64,000 nt of DNA from QHXQ01 sp045807745 (GCA_045807745.1 JBJMGT010000022.1:124001-188000), one strand, 5' to 3'. Shown: positions 25,930 through 34,895, counted from the first letter of the stretch. Translations and numbers: made by a program. Notes: generated by a model not told the origin, from the letters alone.

Positions 25930-27159
25930 GTGGCAACAACAACCGTGGACGAGACTGAGAAGGACGCGGCCGCGCAAGAGGTCAAGGTGGCCGCCACCGC
26001 CGCCGCCGTTGCGGCCGAGGCGACGTGGCCGCAGACGCGCGCCATCCTGCGCCTGATCATGATCGTCCTCGTCGTCGCCGGCTTTATCTGGGCGCTCTAC
26101 CGGCTGACGGGCGTGCTGCTCCTCTTAGTGCTCTCGATCTTCTTCGCCTACCTGATCGCGCCGCTCGTCGAGTTAGTCCATCGCCCCATCCGCTTTCGCG
26201 GGCGTGAGCGGCTGATGCCGCGCCCCGTGGCCATCGGCATCGTCTATCTCATCATCTTCGGTTCGCTCGCCGTCACCATCCTGCTGCTGTTGCCCGTCGT
26301 CAGTGACCAACTAACGCAACTTGCGCAGGCCGCGCCCGATTACTTTCGCGGCGCGCAGGAACGCGTGCGCGGCTGGCAGGTCTTCTATCAGAACTCGCGC
26401 CTGCCCGTGAGCGTGCGCGCTGCGCTCAGCAACACGACGACGCAGGCCATTGAGGGCTTGCGCGATTATCTAAGTGCCACACTGCTGCGCGCCGCCGGCT
26501 TGCTCGCCTACGTGCCATGGTTCGTCTTGGTCCCGATCCTCGCGTTCTTTTTATTGAAGGATGCGGACGTGTTTCGCCGGTCGGCGTTGCAGATGTTGCC
26601 GCGCGGGCGGCTGCGCTGGCGTGGCGACGAGTTGTTCCAAGACGTGAACTCGACGCTGGCCGCTTACATTCGCGCGCAGTTGATCGCGTGTCTCTTGATC
26701 GGCACGCTCTGCACCGTTGGCTTTCTCATCATCGGCGTGCCGTATGCGCTGGTGCTCGGCATCATCGCGGGGCTGTTTGAGTTTATCCCCTTGGCTGGCC
26801 CGCTCACGGTCGCAGTGCTGGCCGTGCTGCTCGCCAGCTTCCATTCATCGGGGCAAGCGCTCGCGGTCTTTCTCTTCCTCGCCGTGCTGCGCATCATCCA
26901 CGACTACGTGACCTACCCGCGCATCATCGGGCAGGGCATACATCTGCATCCGCTCGCGGTCATCCTCGCCATTCTCTGCGGCGCAGAACTCGCGGGCATC
27001 GCCGGCATCTTCCTTGCCATCCCCGTCACCGCCATCATCTCCGTCACCTACCGCCACTGGATGGAACACCGCGGCGCGGACAAAGGCATCGTCGCCACCT
27101 TGCTTGAGACGGACGACCAAAGCGCGCCTGCGCCATCAACCCCAGACGGACATGATTAG
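25930..27159 (+). CDS. AI-2E family (PerM/TqsA-like) membrane transporter
   Basis: GTG 25930 is the first usable start after the PilZ-like stop and gives 409 residues. An Ala/Val-rich soluble N-terminus precedes about eight membrane helices (LIMIVLVVAGFIWALYRLTG, VAIGIVYLIIFGSLAVTILL, VPWFVLVPILAFFLLKDADVF). Family motifs are AYIRAQLIACLLIGTLCTVG and the GLFEFIPLAGPL stretch, with HPLAVILAILCGAELAGIAG near the end. Relatives export small molecules such as autoinducer-2 or act as Na+/H+ antiporters; the substrate here is unknown. Confidence 0.88.
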   Translation: MATTTVDETEKDAAAQEVKVAATAAAVAAEATWPQTRAILRLIMIVLVVAGFIWALYRLTGVLLLLVLSIFFAYLIAPLVELVHRPIRFRGRERLMPRPVAIGIVYLIIFGSLAVTILLLLPVVSDQLTQLAQAAPDYFRGAQERVRGWQVFYQNSRLPVSVRAALSNTTTQAIEGLRDYLSATLLRAAGLLAYVPWFVLVPILAFFLLKDADVFRRSALQMLPRGRLRWRGDELFQDVNSTLAAYIRAQLIACLLIGTLCTVGFLIIGVPYALVLGIIAGLFEFIPLAGPLTVAVLAVLLASFHSSGQALAVFLFLAVLRIIHDYVTYPRIIGQGIHLHPLAVILAILCGAELAGIAGIFLAIPVTAIISVTYRHWMEHRGADKGIVATLLETDDQSAPAPSTPDGHD

Positions 27160-27224
27160 CACATCAAGATTAAGAATTTAGACGGATAGGTGTGACGATC
27201 CACGTGCGCAGCGCGAGCCGCTCT

Positions 27225-27887
27225 TCAAGGGTGACTTTCACTCCCAGCAGGCGGCGTCTGCCCCAGCAGGCGCAGCATCTCCGGCTTGTCCTTGACCAGC
27301 AGATAGACCACACTGCGCAGCCGACTCATCTCCGCTTCAATTTGACTGAGCCGCGCGGTGAGAGCACGCTCAATAGAATCAAGCCGCAAATGTACCTGCT
27401 CAATGTCGCCGCGAGCGGCCGTAATCTGAACTTCCAAGCGCGCGATGTCGCTCTTGGTCGCCATCTGGTCGCGCATTGTCTCGATCTGCCCGCCCATGTA
27501 GTCAACCTGATCGCGAAGAACTGCAAAGTCTTCCTTAGTTGCCATACGATCACGCATGGTTTCGACTTGACCGCCTAGATAACTGACCTGTTCATGTAAC
27601 GACTCAAGATCGCCCTTAGTGGCCATACCCTCAAGATCGCCCTTAGTGGCCATGTCTTCAAGATCATTCTTAGTGGCCATACCCTCAAGATCATTCTTAG
27701 TGGCCATGTCTTCAAGATCATTTTTGGTGGCCATGTCTTCAAGATCATTTTTGGTGGCCATGTCTTCAAGATCATTTTTGGTGGCCATGCCCTCAAGATC
27801 GCTCTTGGTGGCCATCTGCTCGCGCATCGCTTCGACGGTTGAAGCGATGGATCGTAGAAGGCTGTTATTTGGCGTCTGGTCGCTCAT
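27225..27887 (-). CDS. coiled-coil protein with a 27-nt in-frame tandem repeat
   Basis: I chose ATG 27885-27887 (MSDQTPNNSL); an upstream start adds eight unlikely residues. The 220-residue protein has eight consecutive 9-residue units MATK(N/S/G)DLE(D/G/S), encoded by near-identical 27-nt DNA repeats at about 27603-27820. Longer heptad-like helices follow (QVETMRDRMATKEDFAVLRD, EMSRLRSVVYLLVKDKPEML). A continuous coiled coil is predicted by eye. MATKxDL motifs recur in small bacterial coiled-coil proteins of unknown role. The DNA repeat should be prone to copy-number change in whole units. It is downstream of carA on the same strand. Confidence 0.78.
   Translation of the reverse strand: MSDQTPNNSLLRSIASTVEAMREQMATKSDLEGMATKNDLEDMATKNDLEDMATKNDLEDMATKNDLEGMATKNDLEDMATKGDLEGMATKGDLESLHEQVSYLGGQVETMRDRMATKEDFAVLRDQVDYMGGQIETMRDQMATKSDIARLEVQITAARGDIEQVHLRLDSIERALTARLSQIEAEMSRLRSVVYLLVKDKPEMLRLLGQTPPAGSESHP
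27603..27820. repeat. 27-nt tandem coding repeat (about eight copies)
   Basis: Units reading ATGGCCACCAA(A/G)... on the minus strand encode MATKNDLED and its variants. Adjacent copies differ by few, mostly silent, changes, with the central copies most alike. This pattern suggests recent unit duplication. Confidence 0.85.
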
Positions 27888-27923
27888 GGTCGCACATATC
27901 GTAGCACACAACTCAGACGCCGC

Positions 27924-29027
27924 TTAATTACTGTTGCGCTGCGCCATCAAGTCGATGAAGCGTGTGAAATGGTGTTCGGCGTCGTGCGGCCCCGGCGCGG
28001 CTTCGGGGTGGTATTGGACGGAGAAGATGGGCAACTGTTTGTGGCGCATGCCTTCGACGCAGTTGTCGTTGAGGTTGATGTGCGTGACTTCGACTTCCGC
28101 GGGCAGACTGTCGGCGGCGACGGCGAAGCCGTGATTGTGCGAGGTGATCTCGACCGTGCCGGCAGCGCGTTCGAGCACGGGCTGGTTGCCGCCGCGATGA
28201 CCGAAGCGCAGCTTGTAAGTCGTGCCGCCGAAGGCGCGCCCCAAGAGTTGATGCCCGAAGCAGATGCCGAACGTGGGCACGCCCGACTGGGTGACGCGTT
28301 TGATCTCTGCGACCACCTCGTTCATCGCGGCCGGGTCGCCGGGGCCGTTCGAGAGAAAGATGCCGTCGGGTCGGAGGGCCAGCACTTCCGCCGCCGGCGT
28401 CGACGCGGGCACGACCGTCAGGCGACAACCGAGCGCGGCAAACTCGCGTAAAGAATTGAGCTTCACGCCAAAGTCGTAGCAAACGACATGGAAACGTTCT
28501 GCGCCGACGGCCGGTACTTCGTAAGGCTGCTCGGTCGTGACAACGCTCGCCAGTTCCCTGTTCTTCATCGGCGCGGACGTGCGCGCTTTCTCAATTACAC
28601 TTTCAACATTCAGATCGATGGTCGAGAGACAAGCGCGCATCGCCCCGCGGTCGCGTATGTGGCGCACGAGGGCGCGCGTGTCAACATGATCGATGGCGAC
28701 GAGGTTCCATCTTTTTAAATAACCGTCGAGCGTCTCTTCCGCGCGCCAACTCGACGCCATGCGGCTCGCCTCGCGCACGACGAAGCCCTCGACCCACGGG
28801 CGCGTAGATTCCGCGTCCGCCGCGTTCACGCCGTAGTTGCCGATGAGCGGGTAGGTCATGCAGACGATCTGCCCGGCGTAGGACGGATCGGTTAAGACCT
28901 CTTGGTAGCCGGTCATCGAAGTATTGAAAACCATCTCGCCGCAGCGCTCGCCCTCCGCGCCCCACGCGCGCCCGCGAAACGTGCGTCCATCTTCCAAGGC
29001 CAGCAGCGCCGGCTTCGTCTCATTCAT
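27924..29027 (-). CDS. carA: carbamoyl-phosphate synthase small subunit
   Basis: This 367-residue protein has the CPSase small-chain N-terminal domain (LALEDGRTFRGRAWG, GEMVFNTSMTGYQEVLTDPS, YPLIGNYGVN). A class I glutamine amidotransferase domain follows, with the nucleophile in FGICFGHQLL and the C-terminal SVQYHPEAAPGPHD. It supplies ammonia from glutamine to CarB for arginine and pyrimidine synthesis. carB is not next to it. A heptad-repeat hairpin precedes it. Confidence 0.96.
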   Translation of the reverse strand: MNETKPALLALEDGRTFRGRAWGAEGERCGEMVFNTSMTGYQEVLTDPSYAGQIVCMTYPLIGNYGVNAADAESTRPWVEGFVVREASRMASSWRAEETLDGYLKRWNLVAIDHVDTRALVRHIRDRGAMRACLSTIDLNVESVIEKARTSAPMKNRELASVVTTEQPYEVPAVGAERFHVVCYDFGVKLNSLREFAALGCRLTVVPASTPAAEVLALRPDGIFLSNGPGDPAAMNEVVAEIKRVTQSGVPTFGICFGHQLLGRAFGGTTYKLRFGHRGGNQPVLERAAGTVEITSHNHGFAVAADSLPAEVEVTHINLNDNCVEGMRHKQLPIFSVQYHPEAAPGPHDAEHHFTRFIDLMAQRNSN

Positions 29028-29055
29028 AGTTTGATAACGATAACAGATCGTGTAA

Positions 29056-29138
29056 AGCAGTGACGAGTGGCGAGTGACAAGTGATGAGTTAAGACAAAGT
29101 TTTTACTTGTCACTCGGCACTTGTCACTCGTCACTGCT
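29056..29138. repeat. heptad-repeat hairpin between carA and the M28 peptidase gene
   Basis: The left arm 29056-29090 and right arm 29106-29138 share 14 perfectly paired outer bases. Degenerate units follow (GTGACAA, GTGGCGA, GTGATGA) whose differences are almost all transitions compatible with G-U pairs. Confidence 0.8.
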
Positions 29139-29139
29139 G

Positions 29140-30645
29140 TTAGCGATTCACGCCGCGCCGCCCCTGTTGCCAGTCGGCCCATTGATCGAAGGCGCGCATC
29201 TGTTCGTCCAAGTGCGTCGCTTTGATCAGTTGTTCGACCTCGGCGCGCGACTGGCGCGCGGCGGGCCGCTGTGGCGCATCGGCCAAACTCCAGACGAGCG
29301 CGGCGGCGACGGCCGCGTTGCGCTGCGCCTCTTTCGCATCGACCATGTCGAACACGTCCGACTCGGCGTGATAGTCAGGCAGGTAGGGCAGCGCGTCCTG
29401 ATTCGCCACAAGGTTCGGCACGCCGGAGAGCAGGAAGTCGTAGTTGTCCGTGCCGTCAATCGCGTCGGGTGGATTAGCAGAGACAGTGAGCCAACTGATC
29501 GCACGCAGGGCCGATGCTACAGGCTGGCGCAGTTCCTCGCGCCCGTTTAGGTAGAAGCCGGTTGTGCGCCCCGAACCGATGTCGAAGATCACGACTGCGA
29601 CGTGTTTGTCGAGTTCGGCGGCGTGGCGTCGGACGTAGCCGGCCGAGCCGAACATGCCCTGCTCTTCGCCGGTGAAGAGGGCGAAGCGGATCGTGCGGCG
29701 CGGGTGCAGGCCGAGTTGCTTGATGCCGCGCGCTACGTCAATGACGAGCGCGGCGTTCACACCGTTATCGTTTGCGCCTGTGCCTAAGTCCCAAGAGTCG
29801 AGGTGCGCGCCGAGCAATACAACTTCGTCGGGTCGTTCGCGCCCGCGTATTTCGGCGATGACGTTGTGCGCCTCGTAAGCGCCGCCGGTCTTGTTCGCAA
29901 GGTTGAGCCGCAGACGCACGTCGCCATGTTCGGCGAGCCGCGCGAGTCGCGCCGCGTGCTCGCGCGCGACGATGGCGACGGGCATCCCGACCGGCGCGGC
30001 CACGAATGAGATCGGATGCCGGTAGAGCAGACCGCGCGGGCGCGTCGATTGGAGCAGGAGGGCCGCGACCTGCGCCTTGCGTGCGGCGGCGACGAGCGGG
30101 CCGTTGCGAAAGTATTCGGCGAAGAGATCGTCGAGCGTCTTCATCTCGGTCGAGGTGACGAGGGCAATCGCGCCGCGCGCCTTCGGGCCGAGTCTGGCGA
30201 ACGCTGCGTCGCTACCGTCGCCCGCAAGCACGAGCGGCGCGACGAGCGCACGCCCGCGCGGCGTCGAAGGCGAGTAAGGCGCGGCCGCCAGACGCACCGG
30301 AAAGTGTTCGGGCGCGACACATTCTGCTTCGGCCGTCTGCCCCAGCCACAGATTCGGCACGGCGAACGGCTCGACCGAGACGTTGTCCACACCAGCGGCG
30401 CGGAATTTGGCCGCGCCCCAAGCGACCGCGCGCTCGCAGGCCGGCGAGCCGGTCGGGCGGCCGCCGATCTGATCGCATAGCTCACGCAAGTCAGACAGCA
30501 TAGGCGTCTGCCCGGTGGCACGCGCCGACAGCCGTTGCGCGGTCGAGGTCGCACCCTGACCGGCCGATTGGACGACAGACTGAGTTGGGGCGAGCAGACA
30601 GACGAAGGTTAAGCACGCAAGTGCGAGGGCGAGCAGTTTGCGCAT
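29140..30645 (-). CDS. M28 family zinc aminopeptidase or carboxypeptidase Q-like protein
   Basis: The 501-residue secreted enzyme has a signal peptide (KLLALALACLTFVCLLAP), a PA-type inserted domain in the first half, and an M28 catalytic domain. Its co-catalytic zinc ligands are visible in LLGAHLDSWDLGTGANDNGV (His, Asp), LFTGEEQGMFGS (catalytic Glu and ligand), FDIGSG (Asp) and DYHAESDVFD (His). The order and the HLDSWD motif match carboxypeptidase Q/PGCP-like members, which hydrolyse short peptides. It is probably periplasmic. Upstream on the same strand, 39 nt away, is the Yip1/TPR protein. Confidence 0.92.
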   Translation of the reverse strand: MRKLLALALACLTFVCLLAPTQSVVQSAGQGATSTAQRLSARATGQTPMLSDLRELCDQIGGRPTGSPACERAVAWGAAKFRAAGVDNVSVEPFAVPNLWLGQTAEAECVAPEHFPVRLAAAPYSPSTPRGRALVAPLVLAGDGSDAAFARLGPKARGAIALVTSTEMKTLDDLFAEYFRNGPLVAAARKAQVAALLLQSTRPRGLLYRHPISFVAAPVGMPVAIVAREHAARLARLAEHGDVRLRLNLANKTGGAYEAHNVIAEIRGRERPDEVVLLGAHLDSWDLGTGANDNGVNAALVIDVARGIKQLGLHPRRTIRFALFTGEEQGMFGSAGYVRRHAAELDKHVAVVIFDIGSGRTTGFYLNGREELRQPVASALRAISWLTVSANPPDAIDGTDNYDFLLSGVPNLVANQDALPYLPDYHAESDVFDMVDAKEAQRNAAVAAALVWSLADAPQRPAARQSRAEVEQLIKATHLDEQMRAFDQWADWQQGRRGVNR

Positions 30646-30684
30646 GTGTTTCTCCTGAGACAGAAGCTGGGCGGAGCTAACGGG

Positions 30685-31977
30685 TCAAGCCTGTGTGCGT
30701 AAGAATTGCTGCGCCTCGTTGAGCCAGCGTTTGTCGGCGCGATATTTGTACGCGGGCGCGGTCTGGACGGACTCGATGCAGGCACGCATGGCCTCGGCCG
30801 CTTCGCGTTGGCGGCCCAAACCGGCGAGGGCGCGCCCCTTCAAGTACAAGCCTTCGGGATCGGACGTGCGCTGATCTAGAAAACGCTGGAGCGCGTCGAG
30901 CGCGTCCTTATGCTGTCCGGCGGCCAAATAGGTTGCGCCGATCTCGCGCCAGATTTCGTGTTGCGCGTGCTGCGGCGCGCGTGTGACGACCTGCTCGAAG
31001 TGTTGGATCGCTTCGGGCAAGTTACCTTCCATGCGACTGATGCGACCCAATTGATAATGCGCGTCCGTCTCGTCCGCGTCGATCTCGATGGCGCGGCGAA
31101 AGCGCGTGCGCGCCTCCGCGAGTTCTTTGCGTTGCAGATGAATAAGACCGAGGTTGTAGTGCGCTGAAGCATCGGCCGGGTTGAGCGTCGCGGCTTCAAG
31201 ATTCTGCCGGAAGGAGGCGCGGGCGCGTTGCGTGCGTCTGATGTCGCCGAGGTAGCCCCACAGGAAAAAGCCGACGAGCAGGAGCAGGAACGGCGACGCG
31301 AGCAAGCCGCCGACGAAACCGAGAATCGGCGATGCGATGAAGAGCGCCACGCCGCTCCCGACGACGACCGCCAGCGCGCGCAGGCCAGAGACGCGAAAGA
31401 TCACGCGCGCGGCCACGAGCACCCACAACGCAAAGAACGGCACGACCAGCGTAAAGGCGAAGTTCGCCGTCAACAGTTGCGGCTCAGTCCAGTTCGCCAG
31501 CACCTCGCGCGGCACGTTCTGTTGCGTGGCTATCGTCTCCAACATCTGCCGCGTCTGCGCGATGACCTGCGCCTCCAAGCCGCCGCGCCGGGCCAGCCAG
31601 ACCAAGGGCAGCGCGGCCAGATTCGCGCCCGCCCACGCGTAGAAAATTGCGGCCGCCAAGGGTGCATATTCCTGCTGCAAGACGAGCCGGAAACTGCCGC
31701 GCCGCTCGAACCAGTTGGCGAACAGTACGAGCGCGGGCACAAAGGCCAGTGCGAGCAGAAACAACGTGCCGGCCGCATCACGCCCCAAGCCGAACGCCAC
31801 CAGCGCGCCCGCGCGCGCAAAGGCTCTGAGGAACGGCCACAGCGCGTAGAGCGATAATCCGACCTGCGCCAGTAGCGCCAGCAACGCCGCCACGCCCAAG
31901 GGCACACGATCCCGTACCACGCCAAAAGCTCGCGCGGGCGCGTAGAACAACAGCAATAGCGGCTTCAACCAATCCAT
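30685..31977 (-). CDS. Yip1-like membrane domain fused to TPR repeats
   Basis: The 430-residue protein begins MDWLKPLLLLFYAPARAF, typical of bacterial Yip1 domains. About five membrane helices extend to residue 255. The C-terminal half is soluble tetratricopeptide repeats (ADASAHYNLGLIHLQRKELA, DETDAHYQLGRISRMEGNLP, EIWREIGATYLAAGQHKDAL). The function of bacterial Yip1-TPR fusions is unknown; a membrane scaffold is likely. It precedes the M28 gene by 39 nt and is separated from lepB by a heptad hairpin. Confidence 0.8.
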   Translation of the reverse strand: MDWLKPLLLLFYAPARAFGVVRDRVPLGVAALLALLAQVGLSLYALWPFLRAFARAGALVAFGLGRDAAGTLFLLALAFVPALVLFANWFERRGSFRLVLQQEYAPLAAAIFYAWAGANLAALPLVWLARRGGLEAQVIAQTRQMLETIATQQNVPREVLANWTEPQLLTANFAFTLVVPFFALWVLVAARVIFRVSGLRALAVVVGSGVALFIASPILGFVGGLLASPFLLLLVGFFLWGYLGDIRRTQRARASFRQNLEAATLNPADASAHYNLGLIHLQRKELAEARTRFRRAIEIDADETDAHYQLGRISRMEGNLPEAIQHFEQVVTRAPQHAQHEIWREIGATYLAAGQHKDALDALQRFLDQRTSDPEGLYLKGRALAGLGRQREAAEAMRACIESVQTAPAYKYRADKRWLNEAQQFLRTQA

Positions 31978-31983
31978 AAGACA

Positions 31984-32043
31984 GAGGTCAGAGGTCAGAG
32001 GTCAGTGAAATCAGTTTATAACTGACCTCTGACCTCTGACCTC
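31984..32043. repeat. perfect 23-bp heptad-repeat hairpin between lepB and the Yip1-TPR gene
   Basis: Arms 31984-32006 and 32021-32043 are exact reverse complements built from GAGGTCA units, with a 14-nt loop. Confidence 0.9.
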
Positions 32044-32049
32044 CGTTCT

Positions 32050-32751
32050 TCACGGTGCAACATCTTCCTCATCGGGCGTCGGTGTCGGGTTGAGACCGGG
32101 CGCGGTCAGCGCGTAGTCGGTCTCGTGGCGCAGCACGCTCGCCTGCGCGAGCGGCCAGTAGCGAAAGAGCGCTTTGCCGTAGATATATTTTTCGGGCACG
32201 AGGCCCCAGTAGCGCGAATCGCTTGAATGATCGCGGTTGTCGCCCATGACGAAATAGTAGTGCTGTTTGACGACCGTGGGCGGCTGGCTCATGTGCGAGA
32301 CGTTGAGCTGCGGATCGAGGTAAGGTTCGTTCAACTCCTGATTATTAATGCGGATGCGCCCGTCGCGGACTTCGACCATCTCGCCGGGCAGCGCAATCAC
32401 GCGCTTGATGTAGCTCTTGTCCGGGTCGTCGGGAAACCAGAAGACGATGATGTCGCCGCGCTGAATCGGCGGCAGATGATAATAGATCAACTTGTTGACG
32501 AAGATGCGCTCGCCGTCGTGCAGGCGCGGCAGCATCGACGTGCCCTCGACCTTGACCGGCTGCACAACGAAGACGACGAACAGGATCATCAGCATCACCG
32601 CGAAGATCAAATCGCGAATGAGCAGCCGCGCCTCGCCCCAGAAGTGCTTGCGCGCTTCCAACTCGAAGCTCTGCACTTCGATGTCGCGGTCGTCCGCCGC
32701 ATGTATGTCGCCGAAGCGATGGCTCTTATGTTTGCGTTTGAAGAGGGTCAT
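32050..32751 (-). CDS. lepB: signal peptidase I
   Basis: The 233-residue protein has one N-terminal membrane helix (LIRDLIFAVMLMILFVVFVV). The S26 boxes follow: VEGTSMLPRLHDGE with the catalytic serine, YIKRVIALPGE with the catalytic lysine, and FVMGDNRDHSSDSRYWG. It removes signal peptides from exported proteins at the outer face of the inner membrane. Its downstream end lies next to the 31984-32043 hairpin. A further degenerate heptad pair lies upstream of its start. Confidence 0.96.
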   Translation of the reverse strand: MTLFKRKHKSHRFGDIHAADDRDIEVQSFELEARKHFWGEARLLIRDLIFAVMLMILFVVFVVQPVKVEGTSMLPRLHDGERIFVNKLIYYHLPPIQRGDIIVFWFPDDPDKSYIKRVIALPGEMVEVRDGRIRINNQELNEPYLDPQLNVSHMSQPPTVVKQHYYFVMGDNRDHSSDSRYWGLVPEKYIYGKALFRYWPLAQASVLRHETDYALTAPGLNPTPTPDEEDVAP

Positions 32752-32756
32752 AAAAA

Positions 32757-32884
32757 AAACTTGTCCGTTGGCCGTCGTCAGTTGTCCGTTTTATCTCTTT
32801 CGTTAATTGTTTGTGCCAACTTCAGCGTGCAACTTCTCGGCACGAGCACAACGGACAACGGACAACTGACGACGGACAGTTTTC
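32757..32884. repeat. degenerate heptad-repeat inverted pair upstream of lepB
   Basis: The left units (TTGTCCG, TTGGCCG, TCGTCAG, TTGTCCG; 32757-32791) and right units (CAACGGA, CAACGGA, CAACTGA, CGACGGA; 32848-32883) are complementary but shifted by one unit. The best continuous pairing is about 16 bp, with a loop of about 56 nt. Confidence 0.75.
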
Positions 32885-32937
32885 GAGGTTAGCCGCCCGC
32901 GCGCGCCGTTGTCAACGAGCGCTTGGGCAGCGTCTCC

Positions 32938-32967
32938 TTGACAGCCCCGCGCGCGCGTCTCTATTAT
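32938..32967 (+). promoter_or_regulatory. sigma-70-type promoter of the HU-family gene
   Basis: TTGACA (32938-32943), an 18-nt spacer and TATTAT (32962-32967) lie about 80 nt upstream of the HU start. The -35 is a perfect consensus. Confidence 0.7.
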
Positions 32968-33046
32968 CGCTAAGTCAAGCGCTGTCACACACTAATCAGA
33001 ACCAGCCAGCAGTCGTCCGAGAGACCTGACGGAGGCCAACAAGAGC

Positions 33047-33388
33047 GTGATCAAACTCGACATCGTGAACCGCGTCGCCGACCGCACGGGCGTGCCCAAG
33101 ATGAAGGCCGAGCAGGCCGTGGACGCGCTCTTTCATTCGATGAAGGAGGCGCTGGCGCGCGGCGAGCGCATCGAACTGCGCGGCTTCGGTGTCTTCGTCG
33201 TCAAACCGCGCAAGCGCGGCGTGGGCCGCAACCCGCGCACTGGCGAAGAGGTGGCCATCCCGCAAGGCAAGACCATCCGCTTCAAGCCCGGCAAAGAACT
33301 CCAAGCCCACGGCTTCTCCGCTGAAGGGGGCGAAGACATACACGACACGGAAGTACCGCACGACGCTAGTCACGAGTCCGGAGTCTAG
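33047..33388 (+). CDS. HU/IHF-family DNA-binding protein
   Basis: The 113-residue protein starts at GTG 33047, with GGAGG 11 nt before. It has the histone-like fold: IKLDIVNRVADRTGVPKMKA, then ERIELRGFGVFVVKPRKRGVG, then RNPRTGEEVAIPQGKTIRFK, the DNA-bending arm with its Pro, and KPGKEL. A hydrophilic tail of about 20 residues follows. It binds and bends DNA in the nucleoid. The final residues and the TAG stop (33386-33388) lie inside the left arm of a heptad hairpin. Confidence 0.93.
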   Translation: MIKLDIVNRVADRTGVPKMKAEQAVDALFHSMKEALARGERIELRGFGVFVVKPRKRGVGRNPRTGEEVAIPQGKTIRFKPGKELQAHGFSAEGGEDIHDTEVPHDASHESGV

Positions 33389-33459
33389 AGAGTCCAGAGA
33401 GTCAAAGGCATTTGTCTTCTGACTCGCAAGACTCTCCGGACTCGCTAGACTCTCGACTC
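33374..33459. repeat. heptad-repeat hairpin overlapping the end of the HU gene
   Basis: Arms 33374-33403 and 33430-33459 pair over 30 positions with about four mismatches (units such as GAGTCCG, GAGTCTA, GAGTCCA). The HU stop codon is in the left arm, and the right arm ends just before the start of the M50 gene. Confidence 0.82.
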
Positions 33460-33466
33460 ATTTCTC

Positions 33467-34507
33467 ATGTCTGTCCAGAGCATCCCGCCGGTCTTTCCGC
33501 CAGAGACATTTTACGTGCCGCGTGTCGCAGCACGACCGACGGTGCGTGAGTGGGCGCGCCACGCCGCGCTGTTTCTGTTGACGGCACTGACGGCGACGTG
33601 CGCGGGTGTGACCCTAGCGGTCAACCAAGCGGATGTCGCCGCGCCGAATCTGGCCGCGCCCGCGTACTGGTTCGACTACGCGTACTACGTGCCCGCTTAC
33701 TACGCGCTCACGGTCGCGGGTCTCTGCCAGCACGCGCTCGCGCACCCGCCGCTCTTGGCGCAGGGCGCGATGTTCGCGGGTGCACTGCTCGGTATCCTGC
33801 TCGCACACGAGTTCGGGCACTATCTTGCGTGCCGGCGCTACGGCGTCGAGGCGACGCTACCTTATTTTCTGCCCGCACCGCCGCTCTTTCTGGCCGGCAC
33901 GTTCGGCGCATTCATCAAGATCAAGTCGCCCATCCCGACGCGCCGCGCGCTCTTCGACATCGGCGTGGCGGGGCCGCTCGCGGGCTTCGTCGTCATCATT
34001 CCCGTTGCTATTGCAGCCGTGCTGACGGTCAGGCCTGAGGCCCTGCCGACAGTCGTTCCTGATGGCGGCATATTAATCACCTTCAATAATCCGCTCTTGC
34101 TGCGTGCGTTCGCACACCTGCGCGGTGTGCAACTAGACGAGATTGCCTTCAATCCTTTTTACTATGCCGCATGGATCGGGCTGCTGGTGACGAGTCTGAA
34201 TCTGTTGCCGGTGGGCCAACTCGATGGCGGGCACGCGGTCTTCGCGGTGGCGGGCGCGCGCGTGCATCGTTTGATCGGGCGCGGCGCGTTCGTGTCGATG
34301 TGCGTGCTGGCTTTCTTGGGCTGGCGTTGGCACGGCGCGCCGAGCGGGTTTGTCTATGCGGTACTGCTCTTCATCATGCTGCGCGTGCGCCACCCGCAGG
34401 CGGAGGACGAACGCGCACCGCTCGGGCGTGCGCGGCTCGTCGTCGCACTCATCACGCTCATCGTCTTCCTACTCTGCTTTGAACTCTTTCCGTTGACGAT
34501 CACCTGA
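33467..34507 (+). CDS. site-2 protease family (M50) intramembrane metalloprotease
   Basis: The 346-residue polytopic protein has HEFGH within LLGILLAHEFGHYLACRRYG (two zinc ligands and the catalytic Glu) and the third-ligand motif in SLNLLPVGQLDGGHAVFAVA. About six to eight membrane helices are visible. Site-2 proteases cleave membrane-embedded regulators such as anti-sigma factors; the short form without PDZ resembles the plant EGY/Rv2869-like subgroup. Substrate unknown. It is flanked on both sides by heptad hairpins. Confidence 0.9.
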   Translation: MSVQSIPPVFPPETFYVPRVAARPTVREWARHAALFLLTALTATCAGVTLAVNQADVAAPNLAAPAYWFDYAYYVPAYYALTVAGLCQHALAHPPLLAQGAMFAGALLGILLAHEFGHYLACRRYGVEATLPYFLPAPPLFLAGTFGAFIKIKSPIPTRRALFDIGVAGPLAGFVVIIPVAIAAVLTVRPEALPTVVPDGGILITFNNPLLLRAFAHLRGVQLDEIAFNPFYYAAWIGLLVTSLNLLPVGQLDGGHAVFAVAGARVHRLIGRGAFVSMCVLAFLGWRWHGAPSGFVYAVLLFIMLRVRHPQAEDERAPLGRARLVVALITLIVFLLCFELFPLTIT

Positions 34508-34517
34508 CACAATAAAT

Positions 34518-34592
34518 GATGAACGCGGAACGCTGAATGATGAACTGAAGATAGGTTGTCTTTCATTCATCATTCAGCGTTCCGCGTTCATC
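34518..34592. repeat. perfect 27-bp heptad-repeat hairpin after the M50 gene
   Basis: Arms 34518-34544 and 34566-34592 are exact reverse complements. Units are AATGATG, AACGCGG, AACGCTG, AATGATG. The loop is 21 nt. Confidence 0.88.
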
Positions 34593-34610
34593 GTTTACCT
34601 TCGTCTCGGC

Positions 34611-34895
34611 TCAGCGCGGCCGCACACGTGGCGGCGGAGGCGGAGGCGGCGGTTCGGGTGGCGGCGGCACGTCCAGCCGCCACTCGAATGCTGGCTGCAT
34701 GGTGGCTGCATCATGGCCGCATGGGCCGTGCACGTGCGGGGTGGCGACGAATTCGCGTTTGCCGAGCACGTATTGCGCGGGCTGGCTCACGCGCGGCGAC
34801 GGTCGTAGGTAGTTGAACAGTAGTGTGCTGGAAATCCCGATCACGAAGGCGATCAAGGCGACGGCGAGGCGCACGACAAGACGCGGCTGGTGCAT
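34611..34895 (-). CDS. small membrane-anchored protein with proline-rich tail
   Basis: The 94-residue protein has AGGAGGG shortly before ATG 34893-34895, so translation is well supported. An N-terminal anchor (LVVRLAVALIAFVIGISSTL) is followed by a short periplasmic segment with one Cys and three His (HVHGPCGHDA) and a C-terminal poly-proline stretch ending PRVRPR. The anchor resembles those of the 40798-41337 and 61728-62201 proteins, suggesting a lineage-specific leader family. No function is recognised; the His/Cys cluster might bind metal. Confidence 0.65.
   Translation of the reverse strand: MHQPRLVVRLAVALIAFVIGISSTLLFNYLRPSPRVSQPAQYVLGKREFVATPHVHGPCGHDAATMQPAFEWRLDVPPPPEPPPPPPPPRVRPR

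Noticed and set aside
27603..27820. CRISPR or intergenic satellite
   Set aside because: The 27-nt repeat is in frame with a coding sequence and varies mostly at silent positions.
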